From an uncultured Chlorobiaceae bacterium (GTDB lineage Bacteria > Bacteroidota > Chlorobiia > Chlorobiales > Chlorobiaceae), in assembly GCA_903994635.1 (NCBI GenBank), contig CAJEXQ010000013.1, positions 1 through 59,547 on the forward strand: DNA of 59,547 nucleotides. The letters are read 5' to 3'. Below the pieces are notes generated by a model, which was not told the DNA's origin, did not search any database, and was given only the letters and a program-made list of their open reading frames with translations. Shown here piece by piece: positions 1-10,307 of this stretch (position 1 is the first letter of the stretch; each line of letters begins with the position of its first letter). A program made the translations under genes and the position numbers.

Positions 1-289
1 ATATTTCATCGAGAAATATTTGCATGCATCTGCTGTTGACAGTCGGCTGAATTATAACACTTTTGATTTAGAAATTGAATTACACAGGAAAAAAATTATT
101 CATAACTTTGCTATAACTGATCAACTAACATTGTAGGGATAAGCTTTCCCGCTCATGCAGGTGAAAAGCAGCAACGGGAGTGCCAGGAGATGTATCGCAA
201 AAGATTTCAAGCTAAGCATAATGTACATCTCATTTCTACCCTATAGTAACAGAACGGCGGTGGATTTAATCATTTACTTTGTTAATACC
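1..289. other. Intergenic stretch with no gene seen
   Basis: This AT-rich stretch lies downstream of the complex I operon at the window edge. I see no convincing reading frame, RNA gene or repeat in it. It may belong to the 3' or 5' flank of a gene outside the window. Confidence 0.4.
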
Positions 290-322
290 AAAAAACCCCG
301 CTCGCCTTCTGGCCGAACGGGG
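290..322 (-). terminator. Intrinsic terminator of the complex I operon
   Basis: Read on the minus strand, a hairpin with a CCCCG/CGGGG stem base (further pairs inside, small mismatches) is followed directly by a run of six T. It sits about 35 bases after the nuoN stop codon, so it most likely ends the nuoA-N transcript. Confidence 0.8.
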
Positions 323-357
323 TAATACTCAAGGATTATCTGCTTGAAAAGGCTCTG

Positions 358-1893
358 TCAGTGTAGAACGGCACCAAAGATTGCTGACGAGTATTTTGCG
401 AAATCGGCAAGCGGTGTGAAAAAGAGCCCGAAATAGAGGGTGAGAATCATAAGCACTGCCATCAGTGCCTGGGCAAGAATGCCGGGATTCATCTCTTTAT
501 CGTCATGCATGTTTGATTCGCGAAGGTACATGTTCAGCGGGATGAGCATGTAGTAGTACAGGGAGATAACGCTCGTCATAACGCCGATAAGGGCAAGCCA
601 GATATAGAGTGAGCCTTTGGCAAGCAGGGCTGAAAAAATCATCAGCTTGCCTATAAAACCAAGGGTGGGAGGAAGGCCTACCAGTGAAATCAGAAAGACC
701 GTCAATGCTGCGCCTGCAAGTGGCATTTTTTTGCCTAAACCGCGGTAGTCGTCGAGATTCTCGCTGCCTGTTTTGTTGGCAATAAGGGTGACCACATAAA
801 AGGCTCCGAAGTTCATCAGAAAATAGGAGAGCAGGTAAAAAAGCGTCGCCTGGGTTCCGAACTTGTCGATAACAATAATGCCAAGAAGCAGATAACCTGC
901 ATGGGCAATGGATGAGTAGGCAAGGAGGCGTTTGACATTTTTCTGCCAGAGTGCTACAACGTTTCCATAAATCATGGAGGCTATGGAGATGAAAATAAGG
1001 AGTGTCTTCCAGTCGATGGAAAGCTTGTTTTCGATCGGAACTCCGCCATGCGGCACAGCAACAAAAAAGAAACGCATGAGGAGCGCAAAACCTGCGGCTT
1101 TGGATGCCACGGAGAGATAGGCGGTAATGGGTGTCGGGGCACCTTCGTAAACATCGGGAGACCAGAAGTGGAATGGTACTGCGCCTATCTTGTATCCGAA
1201 ACCGGCAAGAATCAGGAGTGTGGCAAAAATCATCACCAGTGAGTTGGGGTTGGATGCTGCCAGCTCTGCGCCGATTTTGACAATATTTGTCTCTGCAGTG
1301 AGACCGTAGATCAGAGAGAATCCATAAACCATGAGGCCAGATGATACAGCACCATAGACGAGGTATTTCAGTGCTGCTTCCGATGAACGGGGGCTGCGTT
1401 TGAAATAGCCCGTAAGAATGTATGCAGTGAAGCTCACCAGCTCCATCGAGAGAAAGATCATCATAAGGTCTGCCGAAGAGGCCATCATAATCATGCCTAT
1501 AACCATTGAAACGATCAGGGCATAATACTCTCCCATGCTCTTTACCTCGCGGTCGAACTGCTCATCGGCCATCGTTACAATAACGGCAAGCATCCCGGAG
1601 AGGACAAAAAAGTATTTAAAGAAAAGGGCGAACTCGTCGAGAACATACATTCCAAAAAAGAGTTCTCCTGCCTTCAGCGCATGCTGCTGGTAGATGAAGA
1701 AGAGTGTGCCCGCAAGCCCGACCAGGGTCGTGATTGGGAGTATGTTGTTTTTCCTGCCTTTTACAACAAGATCCAGAAGGATCAGGAACATAAAAAGCAG
1801 TGACAGATAAATTTCAGGAATAAAAAACCCAACGTTTGATTGCAATGTTGCAACAATACTCTGGATTTCAGCACCTGATGGCAGCTCGAACAT
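358..1893 (-). CDS. nuoN: NADH-quinone oxidoreductase subunit N (complex I)
   Basis: This 511-residue, almost wholly hydrophobic protein is the antiporter-like subunit N (NdhB in the cyanobacterial naming) of the complex I membrane arm, where it helps couple electron transfer to proton pumping. Family signs are the many membrane segments and the conserved core around residues 240-330, with the KIGAVPFHFWSPDVYEGAP stretch and the LLAYSSIAHAGY helix. Length matches the family. It is the last gene of an 11-gene operon, 20 bases after nuoM, and is followed by a strong intrinsic terminator. Confidence 0.95.
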   Translation of the reverse strand: MFELPSGAEIQSIVATLQSNVGFFIPEIYLSLLFMFLILLDLVVKGRKNNILPITTLVGLAGTLFFIYQQHALKAGELFFGMYVLDEFALFFKYFFVLSGMLAVIVTMADEQFDREVKSMGEYYALIVSMVIGMIMMASSADLMMIFLSMELVSFTAYILTGYFKRSPRSSEAALKYLVYGAVSSGLMVYGFSLIYGLTAETNIVKIGAELAASNPNSLVMIFATLLILAGFGYKIGAVPFHFWSPDVYEGAPTPITAYLSVASKAAGFALLMRFFFVAVPHGGVPIENKLSIDWKTLLIFISIASMIYGNVVALWQKNVKRLLAYSSIAHAGYLLLGIIVIDKFGTQATLFYLLSYFLMNFGAFYVVTLIANKTGSENLDDYRGLGKKMPLAGAALTVFLISLVGLPPTLGFIGKLMIFSALLAKGSLYIWLALIGVMTSVISLYYYMLIPLNMYLRESNMHDDKEMNPGILAQALMAVLMILTLYFGLFFTPLADFAKYSSAIFGAVLH

Positions 1894-1913
1894 AATTTGT
1901 CTATTTAATTAAT

Positions 1914-3548
1914 TCACAGTTGCGGCAAGATGACTGGCGAAAGCACCTCAACGAGTTTGTTGATGCTTGAGGTCAGCATCCCCAGCACGGGCATTGGATA
2001 GACTCCGAGAAAAATAGTGATGAGCATGAGCGGCACAAGCATGGCAAGTTCGCGACCGTCAAGATCAATCTTCCCTTTCCAGTCATGAAAATGAATGTGC
2101 TCGTGGCCATCCTCACCGGCAACAAGATCATAGGCGGCATCGGGTCTTCTCTGCCCAAGGAACATCCTTTGGAGTGACCAGAGAAGGTAGGCTGCGCCAA
2201 AGACAATGCCGAGAACTGCTACCATGGCTATATAGCGTGTTGTTACGGAGCTGAATGCGCCGACAAAGACGAGCGCCTCGGAGATGAAGCCGCTGAGACC
2301 TGGAAGACCAAGTGAAGCGAACCAGGCTACGGTAACAAAGGCGGCATAGACTGGCATGTAGGAGGCAAGGCCACCGAACTTTTCAATATGACGAGTGTGG
2401 GCACGGTCGTAGATGACCCCGACAAGCAGGAAGAGCATGGCGGTGATGGTGCCGTGGTTGAACATCTGGTAGAGCGCTCCGACCATACCCTCGCTGTTGC
2501 CTGCTGAGAGGCCCAGAAGAACATAACCCATATGGCTTATTGACGAGTAGGCAACCATCTTTTTGAGATCTTTCTGTGCAAGTGCGCAGAGTGCCCCATA
2601 GATAATATTGATGGCACCAAAAATGCCAATCACGAAAAGTGATGCCTGGAATACCTCCGGGAAGATCGGGAAGTTGATGCGAATCATACCGTAAGTGCCA
2701 AGCTTCAGCAACACACCGGCAAGGATAACTGAAATTGGTGTTGGCGCCTCGACGTGCGCGTCGGGCAACCAGGTATGGAAAGGGAACATCGGTACCTTGA
2801 TGGCGAATCCGATGAAGAGAACAATGAAAGCGACATAGCGCCACATCACGTTATCGGGGCCAAGAATAGCATCTTTAATAAAGTTGCTTTGCGTAGCCAT
2901 GGCAACGAGGCTAAAGGTGTGGTTGCCGGTGACGGGGTCGAGAACACTGAAGTAGAGTCCGATCATGACCAGAAGCATGAAAACAGAGCCAAACAAAGTG
3001 TAGAGGAAAAACTTGATGGCTGCATATTCGCGATTGGGGCCGCCCCAGATGCCAATAAGGAAATACATCGGAAGAAGCATGATTTCCCAGAATACGTAGA
3101 AGAGGAAGAAGTCAAGGGAAACGAAACAGCCCATCATCGCTGCAGCAAGAATGTTGTAGAGGATGAAGTATCCCTTGACCTGTTTCTGGATGGTCCAGCT
3201 CGACAGCACTCCAATGGCTGAGACGAGCGCAGTGAGAATAACCATGGTAATGGATATTCCGTCAACTCCGATAAAGTACTCGATGTTCAGCGGGCCGAAG
3301 GAACCGAGGTTCAGAGTGATCCAGGGTATTTTTTCGACAAACTGGAATGAGCCAAGGGGGCTCCCTCCAGGGCCTGCGGTAATTCCTGGCAGCGCAGGGT
3401 CATAACCTTTCCAGATCAGAACTGCCAGCACTCCCTGGGCAAGCGCCGCAAGCAATGAAACAATTCTGATTATCTGCTTTTGCGATGACGGCACGGCAAG
3501 AATAATCAGACCGGCGATGATTGGCAGAAAAACAATTAAACTCAGCAT
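1914..3548 (-). CDS. nuoM: NADH-quinone oxidoreductase subunit M (complex I)
   Basis: A 544-residue polytopic membrane protein of the antiporter-like family, subunit M (NdhD) of the proton-pumping arm. The ENFWE-type signature appears as FYVFWEIMLLPMYFLIG near residue 150, and the core segment PMFPFHTWLPDAHVEAPTP is typical. Near the C-terminus is a short polar, histidine-containing loop (EDGHEHIHFHDW). It lies between nuoL and nuoN in the usual L-M-N order with short gaps (41 and 20 bases), which supports a single transcript. Confidence 0.95.
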   Translation of the reverse strand: MLSLIVFLPIIAGLIILAVPSSQKQIIRIVSLLAALAQGVLAVLIWKGYDPALPGITAGPGGSPLGSFQFVEKIPWITLNLGSFGPLNIEYFIGVDGISITMVILTALVSAIGVLSSWTIQKQVKGYFILYNILAAAMMGCFVSLDFFLFYVFWEIMLLPMYFLIGIWGGPNREYAAIKFFLYTLFGSVFMLLVMIGLYFSVLDPVTGNHTFSLVAMATQSNFIKDAILGPDNVMWRYVAFIVLFIGFAIKVPMFPFHTWLPDAHVEAPTPISVILAGVLLKLGTYGMIRINFPIFPEVFQASLFVIGIFGAINIIYGALCALAQKDLKKMVAYSSISHMGYVLLGLSAGNSEGMVGALYQMFNHGTITAMLFLLVGVIYDRAHTRHIEKFGGLASYMPVYAAFVTVAWFASLGLPGLSGFISEALVFVGAFSSVTTRYIAMVAVLGIVFGAAYLLWSLQRMFLGQRRPDAAYDLVAGEDGHEHIHFHDWKGKIDLDGRELAMLVPLMLITIFLGVYPMPVLGMLTSSINKLVEVLSPVILPQL

Positions 3549-3589
3549 GTTCCGTATCTGTAAGTTTTCTGATTAAAAGTAAATCTATC

Positions 3590-5860
3590 TTAGTAGATCA
3601 GTCGTGTAAAGTAAAAAACAAAGTAACCAAAAACAGCAAGAATCAGCATAACGATATAGGTCTGTACTTTTCCTGTCTGTAGCTTCCTGAGCATTGCTCC
3701 AATGGTGTTGACAGTAAAGGCTGTAAAGTTTACCGCGCCATCAACAACGTGACGGTCGAAACTGTCGTTGAAAAAAGCGAACTTCCTGACGAGGGTAGCT
3801 ACGCCGTTTACCATGCCGTCAACAATGTGGGTGTCGAACCATGAGAGCGTGGTGGCCAGAACCATTGAGCCTTTGATAAAGGTTGCCTGATAGATTTCGT
3901 CCCAGTACCATTTATTGAGAGAAAAGAGGTAGAGTGGCCTGATTGCCAGGGCTGTTTTTTCGGGATCGATAATGTTGAAGACATAGACCACCAAGGCGAG
4001 CCCGATGCCGAGGAGAACCATCACACTTGATATATATATGGCGGTGTAGTGGGCAGCATGTCCGGCATGGACAATTTCAGCCTGCCGGAGGTCGGAGTAG
4101 GTATGAGCAGAGGTGGCTTGACCGTGGCTGCTGGCAGCGTTCGGCAGCTCCCCTGCAGCGGCATGGCCGACTACGGCCTCTGGAACTGCTCCGGCGAGCT
4201 GCGTCGCTGTGGCGGCTGCAATCAGTGAACCTTTCTGGGGATTAGCTTGGCCAACAACAGTTGCCGGGGTTGGAATCATCTTCATGAACCACCCTTTTCC
4301 GCCGTCCAGCGGATCAGGCGAGTAGACAAAGAATACCGAGAGTGCTGCAAGAATAACAAGTGGCGCTCTCATGTTCCATGAAACCTCATGTACTTGATGC
4401 TCGGCATGATGAAGGTCGGTGTGAGAATCATGGCTGTCGTGCGCATGGTGGGCAGCATGGTGAGTCTCTGCTGGCTTAAGGTGGGTGCGGCTCTCTCCAA
4501 AGAAAACAAGCCAGATCTGGCGGCCCATATAAAAAGCGGTGAGCATGGCGGAAAAGAAGCCGAGAACTGGAATAAGATAGTAGATACCGCCGCCTTCAAC
4601 CTGGGCAAAACCGATGGCTCCGGCAAGAATAGCATCTTTGCTGAGGAAGCCGCTGGTCAGTGGTAAACCGGCAAGGGCGAGGGTGGCAAGAGTAAACGTT
4701 GCAAAGGTCCAGGGCATATTTTTACGAAGTCCGCCCATCCAGCGCATATCCTGCTCGTGGTGCATGGCATGAATAATGGCACCGGAACCGAGGAAAAGAC
4801 ATGCCTTGAAAAATGCGTGCGTGACAAGGTGAAAAAGCGCGGCTGAGTAGGCGCCGACACCGAGGCCGAGAACCATGTAGCCGAGCTGTGAAACGGTCGA
4901 GTAGGCCAGAACCCTTTTGATGTCATTCTGGGTAATGGCGATGGTGGCAGCCATGAAGGCGGTAGAGGCTCCGATAAAAGCTATAACATGCAGCGCATCG
5001 GGGGTGAGAAGCACAAAGATGCGGGCGACAAAATAAACGCCTGCGGCAACCATGGTAGCGGCATGGATAAGGGCTGAAACTGGTGTAGGGCCCTCCATCG
5101 CATCTGGCAACCAGATGTGAAGGGGAAACTGTGCTGATTTACCAACGCATCCCATAAAGAGCAGGATACCGGCAGCGGTTAACCAGGCATTGGAGAGGCC
5201 AAACTCCCCCGCTGCAAGCTTCGCATAAATCTCTGCAAAGCTGAAGGTGTGAAACTGTGAGTAGAGAATCAGGATGCCGAGCCACATACCAATGTCGCCA
5301 ACACGGTTGGCAAGGAACGCCTTTTTCTGGGCATCTGCTGCGCTCTCTTTCTCGAAGAAGAAGCCGATAAGCAGGTAGGATGAGAGGCCGACGAGTTCCC
5401 AGAAGATATAGATGGAGAAGAGGTTGTCGGAAAGGACAATGCCGAGCATCGAGAAGGTGAAAATGCCGAGAAAGGCGAAATAGCGTCCATAGTTCTTGTC
5501 GCCCGCCATATACCCGGTTGAGTAGAGATGGACAAGAAGGCTGATAAGGGTAACCATCGCCAGCATGATGGAGGTGAGGTTGTCGATAACAACTCCCATC
5601 CTTATCTGCAGTGGACCTACTCCGGGGACGTTGCCGAGATTAATCCAGGTAAAATCCCAGGCAACCCTGAATGCGGGATCGTAACTCTGCACAATAACCT
5701 GCCAGAAGATGTAGGCCGATATTCCGAATGCTGTGCCAAGTATTCCAACCCCCACAAAATCGCCCCTTCGCGGCAGACGGCGATTAAAAAAGATCAAAAT
5801 AACAAACGAGAGCAGCGGCAGCAGCAGTACGACTATTGATAACTGAATTAAACTGTGCAT
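3590..5860 (-). CDS. nuoL: NADH-quinone oxidoreductase subunit L, with histidine-rich loop
   Basis: A 756-residue subunit L (NdhF), the longest antiporter-like subunit, which in this family carries a long lateral helix along the membrane arm. The core is recognisable from SAQFPLHIWLPDAMEGPTPV (about residues 240-260) and LAYSTVSQLGYM. The protein is longer than the common 610-660 residues. The extra length includes a polar region in the second half with about 12 histidines in roughly 33 residues, followed by a second Ala/His-rich stretch. These lie between membrane helices. Gaps to nuoK (40 bases) and nuoM (41 bases) are short. Confidence 0.95.
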   Translation of the reverse strand: MHSLIQLSIVVLLLPLLSFVILIFFNRRLPRRGDFVGVGILGTAFGISAYIFWQVIVQSYDPAFRVAWDFTWINLGNVPGVGPLQIRMGVVIDNLTSIMLAMVTLISLLVHLYSTGYMAGDKNYGRYFAFLGIFTFSMLGIVLSDNLFSIYIFWELVGLSSYLLIGFFFEKESAADAQKKAFLANRVGDIGMWLGILILYSQFHTFSFAEIYAKLAAGEFGLSNAWLTAAGILLFMGCVGKSAQFPLHIWLPDAMEGPTPVSALIHAATMVAAGVYFVARIFVLLTPDALHVIAFIGASTAFMAATIAITQNDIKRVLAYSTVSQLGYMVLGLGVGAYSAALFHLVTHAFFKACLFLGSGAIIHAMHHEQDMRWMGGLRKNMPWTFATFTLATLALAGLPLTSGFLSKDAILAGAIGFAQVEGGGIYYLIPVLGFFSAMLTAFYMGRQIWLVFFGESRTHLKPAETHHAAHHAHDSHDSHTDLHHAEHQVHEVSWNMRAPLVILAALSVFFVYSPDPLDGGKGWFMKMIPTPATVVGQANPQKGSLIAAATATQLAGAVPEAVVGHAAAGELPNAASSHGQATSAHTYSDLRQAEIVHAGHAAHYTAIYISSVMVLLGIGLALVVYVFNIIDPEKTALAIRPLYLFSLNKWYWDEIYQATFIKGSMVLATTLSWFDTHIVDGMVNGVATLVRKFAFFNDSFDRHVVDGAVNFTAFTVNTIGAMLRKLQTGKVQTYIVMLILAVFGYFVFYFTRLIY

Positions 5861-5900
5861 GTTCTATGTGATGGTTACACGAAAAAAATTAAAAAACTGG

Positions 5901-6218
5901 TTACTCTTTCAGCGTGTCAATACTCGACACATCGACACTCTTGAAAATCTTGAAAATATTGATCACGATGGCAAGGGCAATGGCAGCTTCGGCAGCGGCT
6001 ATTACAATAATAAAAAGTACGAACATCACCCCAGCCATTCCGCCATTATATTTAGAAAAGGCCAGAAAGTTGATGTTTGCAGCATTAAGAATAAGTTCAA
6101 CCCCCATCAAAACAACAATCGCATTTTTCCTGGTCATGACCGCAAAAAGACCAAAGCCAAGAAGAAAGGCTGATATGGTGAGATAGTGGTTAAGGCCTAT
6201 CGGTGTTAACTGTTCCAT
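5901..6218 (-). CDS. nuoK: NADH-quinone oxidoreductase subunit K (complex I)
   Basis: A 105-residue protein with three membrane helices, subunit K (NdhE). Two conserved glutamates in helices are visible: one in LMGVELILNAANINFLAFS and one in AAAEAAIALAIV, the positions known in the family to form part of the proton path. Length is typical. It lies 21 bases after nuoJ and 40 bases before nuoL within the operon. Confidence 0.95.
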   Translation of the reverse strand: MEQLTPIGLNHYLTISAFLLGFGLFAVMTRKNAIVVLMGVELILNAANINFLAFSKYNGGMAGVMFVLFIIVIAAAEAAIALAIVINIFKIFKSVDVSSIDTLKE

Positions 6219-6239
6219 GTGATGTAAACGTTTTATTCG

Positions 6240-6752
6240 TTAGTTCTCTCTCTTGTCGAAACGCGCAAGAAACGCTGCACCTATAAGCGCTGCCAGCAGC
6301 AGAATTGAGACCATTTCAAAGGGCAGCACATAGTGCGACATGGTTTCATACCCGATCCGTTCAACAATGCTCCCCTGCAAGGTTGTTCCTGTTGCCTTCC
6401 AGCCATTTGAGGTATAGAAGGTATAGAGCATGGTGCCGATCATGCCGACAAGGAGAATGAATCCGGGAAAGAGATGAATCACTTCGCTTTTCTGGCCGGG
6501 GTTCATGATGCTGTTGGTGAACATGACGCCAAAGAGGAGAAGCACAAGAATACCGCCAACATAAACCACAACCTGGGTCACTGCCAGAAAATCTGCGCTA
6601 AGAAAGACATAAAGCGCCGCAACACCAAAAAAGGTGAAAAGGAGCGAAAAGGCTGAGTATATAACGTTCCGTGTGAAAACCACAAATGCGGCTGAACAGA
6701 CCGTGATGGCCGCAAAGAGATAGAAGATGACGGTATAGGTTGTGTTACTCAT
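6240..6752 (-). CDS. nuoJ: NADH-quinone oxidoreductase subunit J (complex I)
   Basis: A 170-residue membrane protein with about five hydrophobic segments, subunit J (NdhG) of complex I. The TQVVVYVGGILVLLLFGVMF segment is the most conserved part of the family and is present. It starts six bases after nuoI ends, so translation is probably coupled. Confidence 0.93.
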   Translation of the reverse strand: MSNTTYTVIFYLFAAITVCSAAFVVFTRNVIYSAFSLLFTFFGVAALYVFLSADFLAVTQVVVYVGGILVLLLFGVMFTNSIMNPGQKSEVIHLFPGFILLVGMIGTMLYTFYTSNGWKATGTTLQGSIVERIGYETMSHYVLPFEMVSILLLAALIGAAFLARFDKREN

Positions 6753-6758
6753 GGTATA

Positions 6759-7370
6759 TTAGTTCGCTTGTTTGTTGGCCTCACTGGCCTTCTTCTCTTT
6801 TTCTGCCAGTGCCGCTGCCTGAATCTCTGCCAGCTTGTTGCGCTTCGCCTGCGCCTCCAGATGGGAAAGGTTTCCGAAATGGTAGAGCAGGTTACTGCGA
6901 TCAAACTCGGAAAAGTCGCTGACTGGTGTATGGACGAGGCACTCTGTCGGGCAGACGGTGGTGCATATTCCGCAAGTCATGCATTTGGCAACGTCTATAT
7001 CAAAAACGGGGATCCAGAATTTTTTCTGCTGCCCGTCAGATGTTTTTCCGCAAAGAGCGAATTCATCTGGCGCAACTTTGATGGTCTCGATGGTGATGCA
7101 GCCGATGGGGCAGGCGCGGTCGCACTGGCCGCAGCCGATGCAGTTATCAATATTGTTGTCAAGGCGGTAGCGACCGTGTTCCGGGGTTGGAATCACCTCG
7201 TGCGGATATTGCAGGGTGCAGAGGCCATCGACCTGACGGAAGTAGTCAACATCATCAACGCCTGCGTCGCCTTTGCGATTGAGTGCATTGAAAAAATGCT
7301 TCAGGGTGATGGACATGCCTGTGGCTATGGTGACCGCGCCTGTTTTTATATTCCCGAAATACTCACTCAT
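6759..7370 (-). CDS. nuoI: NADH-quinone oxidoreductase subunit I (two 4Fe-4S clusters)
   Basis: A 203-residue ferredoxin-like subunit (NdhI) that carries clusters N6a and N6b in the connecting arm of complex I. Two CxxCxxCxxxCP motifs are plain: Cys77, 80, 83, 87 and Cys130, 133, 136, 140. The C-terminus has an Ala/Lys/Glu-rich tail of about 35 residues. It lies between nuoH (44-base gap) and nuoJ (6-base gap). With no nuoE, F or G present, electrons would probably come from ferredoxin or another donor, as in other 11-subunit complexes. Confidence 0.95.
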   Translation of the reverse strand: MSEYFGNIKTGAVTIATGMSITLKHFFNALNRKGDAGVDDVDYFRQVDGLCTLQYPHEVIPTPEHGRYRLDNNIDNCIGCGQCDRACPIGCITIETIKVAPDEFALCGKTSDGQQKKFWIPVFDIDVAKCMTCGICTTVCPTECLVHTPVSDFSEFDRSNLLYHFGNLSHLEAQAKRNKLAEIQAAALAEKEKKASEANKQAN

Positions 7371-7414
7371 AATTATTCGTCATTACTTTGCTGCTGTTGA
7401 CTGATAAACTTCTC

Positions 7415-8533
7415 TTAAGGGACATAAATTTCCCAGATAGCGGTCAGCACAAAGCTGATAAAGGCAAATGGTGTAAGAACTTTCCAGCAGAGGTACATCA
7501 ACTGGTCGACCCTCAGGCGTGGTAGCGTCCAGCGAAGCCACATCTGTACAAAAATAAAGAAGAACCCTTTCGATATCATCCAGAGCACTCCCCAGATTGG
7601 CCCGTTTGTCCAGGTGTTCAGTGCCAATGATCCAAGATTCGGCAGCGGTGAGTTCCATCCACCTAGGAAGACAACAGATATAATGGCCGATACCATGAAC
7701 ATGCTGCCATACTCTGCAAGAAATATTACGGCAAACTTCATGCCCGAGTACTCGGTAAAGTAGCCTGCTACCAGCTCTGACTCAGCCTCTGGTATGTCGA
7801 AAGGGGCCCTGTTGACTTCGGCAAGCGAGGCGATAAAGTAAATAAGAAACGGGATCCAGGCGATCGGTGAGTGAAAGAGGAAAAAGTGTGCAAATCCATA
7901 GGAGCCTGACTGGAGAATATTGATTTTCTGCATGTCGAGCGTACCGGCCATCATGGCGCCGCAGAGAAGGGCAATGGCTGCGGGGATTTCGTAACTTACG
8001 ATTTGAGCAACACTTCTGACTGCCCCGTAGAGCGACCACTTGTTGTTCGATCCCCACCCTGCGGCAAGAATGCCAACCACTTCAATGGCGACAATGCCGA
8101 TGGCAAAAAAGAGACCGACATTCAGACTGGCACCGATAAAGGCAGGGCTGAACGGGAGCACCGCATAAGCAAGAAATGAGCCTACAAAGAGAATGCCCGG
8201 GCCAATGACAAAGAGAAACTTGTCGGCGGATGTGGGAACGATATCCTCTTTCTGGAGCAGTTTCAGAATGTCGGCTATGGTTTGAAGGAGACCCCATTTA
8301 CCAACTTCCATAGGACCGAGTCGATCCTGCATGAAGGCTGAAATTTTCCGTTCTCCATAAACACCGTATGTGAGCGAGTAGAGCGCTATAAAGACAAGGG
8401 GTATGGCGGCAAGAATAACCAGACCGAGAGGCAAACCCAGCAGATTGAAGCCCACCAGCGCTTCCGACCAGCCATTAAGATTATTACCCATAAGTAAAGG
8501 GATGCTGAATTGTGATAATGGGGTTGTGCTCAT
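7415..8533 (-). CDS. nuoH: NADH-quinone oxidoreductase subunit H (complex I)
   Basis: A 372-residue membrane protein, subunit H (NdhA), which lines the quinone chamber and joins the peripheral arm to the membrane arm. Typical stretches are [19 protein letters not shown], the [20 protein letters not shown] loop with its acidic residues, and [15 protein letters not shown] near the C-terminus. Its start overlaps the nuoD stop by four bases (ATGA type), which indicates translational coupling. Confidence 0.96.
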   Translation of the reverse strand: MSTTPLSQFSIPLLMGNNLNGWSEALVGFNLLGLPLGLVILAAIPLVFIALYSLTYGVYGERKISAFMQDRLGPMEVGKWGLLQTIADILKLLQKEDIVPTSADKFLFVIGPGILFVGSFLAYAVLPFSPAFIGASLNVGLFFAIGIVAIEVVGILAAGWGSNNKWSLYGAVRSVAQIVSYEIPAAIALLCGAMMAGTLDMQKINILQSGSYGFAHFFLFHSPIAWIPFLIYFIASLAEVNRAPFDIPEAESELVAGYFTEYSGMKFAVIFLAEYGSMFMVSAIISVVFLGGWNSPLPNLGSLALNTWTNGPIWGVLWMISKGFFFIFVQMWLRWTLPRLRVDQLMYLCWKVLTPFAFISFVLTAIWEIYVP

Positions 8534-9732
8534 CGGTCAACCTCCCCCAGAACGATATCGATGCTGCCAATAATGGCAACAAGATCGGGGATGAGCTGCC
8601 CTTTTGAGAGATCTTTCATGGCAGAGAGGTTTACAAAGCATGATGAGCGTGCCTTGCAGCGAACTGGTTTGGTTGATTTGCCATCGCTCTCGATATAAAA
8701 ACCAAGCTCGCCACGGGGGTTCTCTGCGCGGGAGTAAACTTCACCGGCTTTTGGGCGAATGCGCTTTGGAATAGCCGATCGCGGGTTGAAACCTTCGGAG
8801 GTCGGCATTTTATCGATGCATTGTTCGATTATCCTGAGGCTCTCTTCCATTTCAAGCGCACGAACCAGGTGGCGGGAAAGGCAGTCGCCGACAACGGAGA
8901 GCTTGCCATCGGGCACCACGACCTTGAAGTCAAGCTCGGGATAGATGGAGTAGGGATCGTTTCTTCTCAAATCCCACTTGACACCTGAGCCGCGAAGCAT
9001 CGGGCCTGACCATCCGTAATTGATGGCAACATCGGCGGGCATGATGCCGATGCCTCTCGTTCGTTTGAGAAAGATTTCGTTCTCGGTGAGCAGGCTCTGG
9101 AGTTCTACGGCTTTTGGCCTGAAATAGGTGATAAACTCCCTCAGCCGTTTGAGGAAATCGGCTGGGACATCGTAGGCGAGGCCACCGATCCATATATAGT
9201 TATAGAGCATTCGGGCGCCGGAGGCCCATTCAAGAAGACCAAGAATAATTTCACGGTCGCGGAAACAGAAAAGAAAGGGGGTAAATGCTCCAAGGTCAAT
9301 GCCGTAGGTGCCGATTGCTACCAGGTGGGAGGCTATTCTGTTCAGCTCGGCAACAATAACGCGAATAAATTCGACGCGACGGGGAATTTCAATATCAAGA
9401 AGTTTTTCTACTGCGATGGCGTAGGCAAATTCGCTGTTCATGGCGGAGAGGTAGTCGAGCCGATCGGTATAGGGTACCACTGCCGGGTAATCGACGTTTT
9501 CGCAACACTTTTCAAAACAGCGATGGAGGTAGCCGAGGCAGGGAATTGCTTCGGTAATCACCTCTCCATCGGTAAGGCACTCGAGCTTGAGCACACCGTG
9601 AGTTGATGGGTGCTGTGGGCCCATGGCAAGCACCATCTGCTCGGTGGCAAGATCTTTTTCAACAATGACGAGCTTGTCGCTTTTTCGGGTAACCCTGACA
9701 GATCCCTGTCCGACTCTCTCTAATTCCTGCAT
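8530..9732 (-). CDS. nuoD: NADH-quinone oxidoreductase subunit D (49 kDa type)
   Basis: A 400-residue peripheral subunit (NdhH), related to the large subunit of NiFe hydrogenases but without the metal-binding cysteines; it forms the quinone pocket with NuoB. Seen are [20 protein letters not shown] near residue 40, with the quinone-site histidines, and [20 protein letters not shown]. The ORF begins at an ATG; the first about 30 residues are not conserved in the family as I know it, so a start a little further in is possible. nuoC lies 33 bases upstream and is a separate gene. Confidence 0.95.
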   Translation of the reverse strand: MQELERVGQGSVRVTRKSDKLVIVEKDLATEQMVLAMGPQHPSTHGVLKLECLTDGEVITEAIPCLGYLHRCFEKCCENVDYPAVVPYTDRLDYLSAMNSEFAYAIAVEKLLDIEIPRRVEFIRVIVAELNRIASHLVAIGTYGIDLGAFTPFLFCFRDREIILGLLEWASGARMLYNYIWIGGLAYDVPADFLKRLREFITYFRPKAVELQSLLTENEIFLKRTRGIGIMPADVAINYGWSGPMLRGSGVKWDLRRNDPYSIYPELDFKVVVPDGKLSVVGDCLSRHLVRALEMEESLRIIEQCIDKMPTSEGFNPRSAIPKRIRPKAGEVYSRAENPRGELGFYIESDGKSTKPVRCKARSSCFVNLSAMKDLSKGQLIPDLVAIIGSIDIVLGEVDR

Positions 9733-9765
9733 ACTGTGCGCTCGGTTTTACTATTATAAACTCTG

Positions 9766-10284
9766 TTAGTAGGGTACCTTGATGCCGTGATAGCTCGCCT
9801 GCACCTTGTAGTCTTTGCGAAGCGGATATCCTTCCCAGTCGTCCGGGCAGAGAATTCTCTTGAGTTCAGGGTGCCCGGTAAAGATAATGCCGAAGAGATC
9901 ATAAGCTTCTCTTTCGTGCCAGTTGGCTGTATGCCAGACTCTGGATACACTTGGAATACAACCACCGTTTCGGTCGCACTTCACCTTCACGGCCAGTGTG
10001 TGGTTCAGCATGGCAAGCGACTGGAAGTTGCAGACAATTCCAACCTTCTCTTCTGCTGGATAATCAACACCGCTCAGGCACGCCATATAATTGAACTTGA
10101 GCTTTGGATTGTCGCGCATGAAGAGGGCTATTTCGACCCAGCGTGAGGAGTCTGTGACCTCAAAAAAAGGCATTGTCTCATTGGGATCGAGCGGTGCAAC
10201 AGCAGAGCCGAATCGCTCCTGAATTATCATGTATGCTGCAGTGCTCTCCCGGAGTGACTGCGAAACAATTTTTCCTTCTTCCAT
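9766..10284 (-). CDS. nuoC: NADH-quinone oxidoreductase subunit C (30 kDa type)
   Basis: A 172-residue peripheral-arm subunit (NdhJ). The family signature is present as WHEREAYDLFGIIFTGHPEL, followed by RILCPDDWEGYPLRKDY. It is not fused to NuoD, unlike in enteric bacteria. It lies between nuoB (23-base gap) and nuoD (33-base gap). Confidence 0.95.
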   Translation of the reverse strand: MEEGKIVSQSLRESTAAYMIIQERFGSAVAPLDPNETMPFFEVTDSSRWVEIALFMRDNPKLKFNYMACLSGVDYPAEEKVGIVCNFQSLAMLNHTLAVKVKCDRNGGCIPSVSRVWHTANWHEREAYDLFGIIFTGHPELKRILCPDDWEGYPLRKDYKVQASYHGIKVPY

Positions 10285-10307
10285 CTGACCGTTAACCTTA
10301 TAATTAG

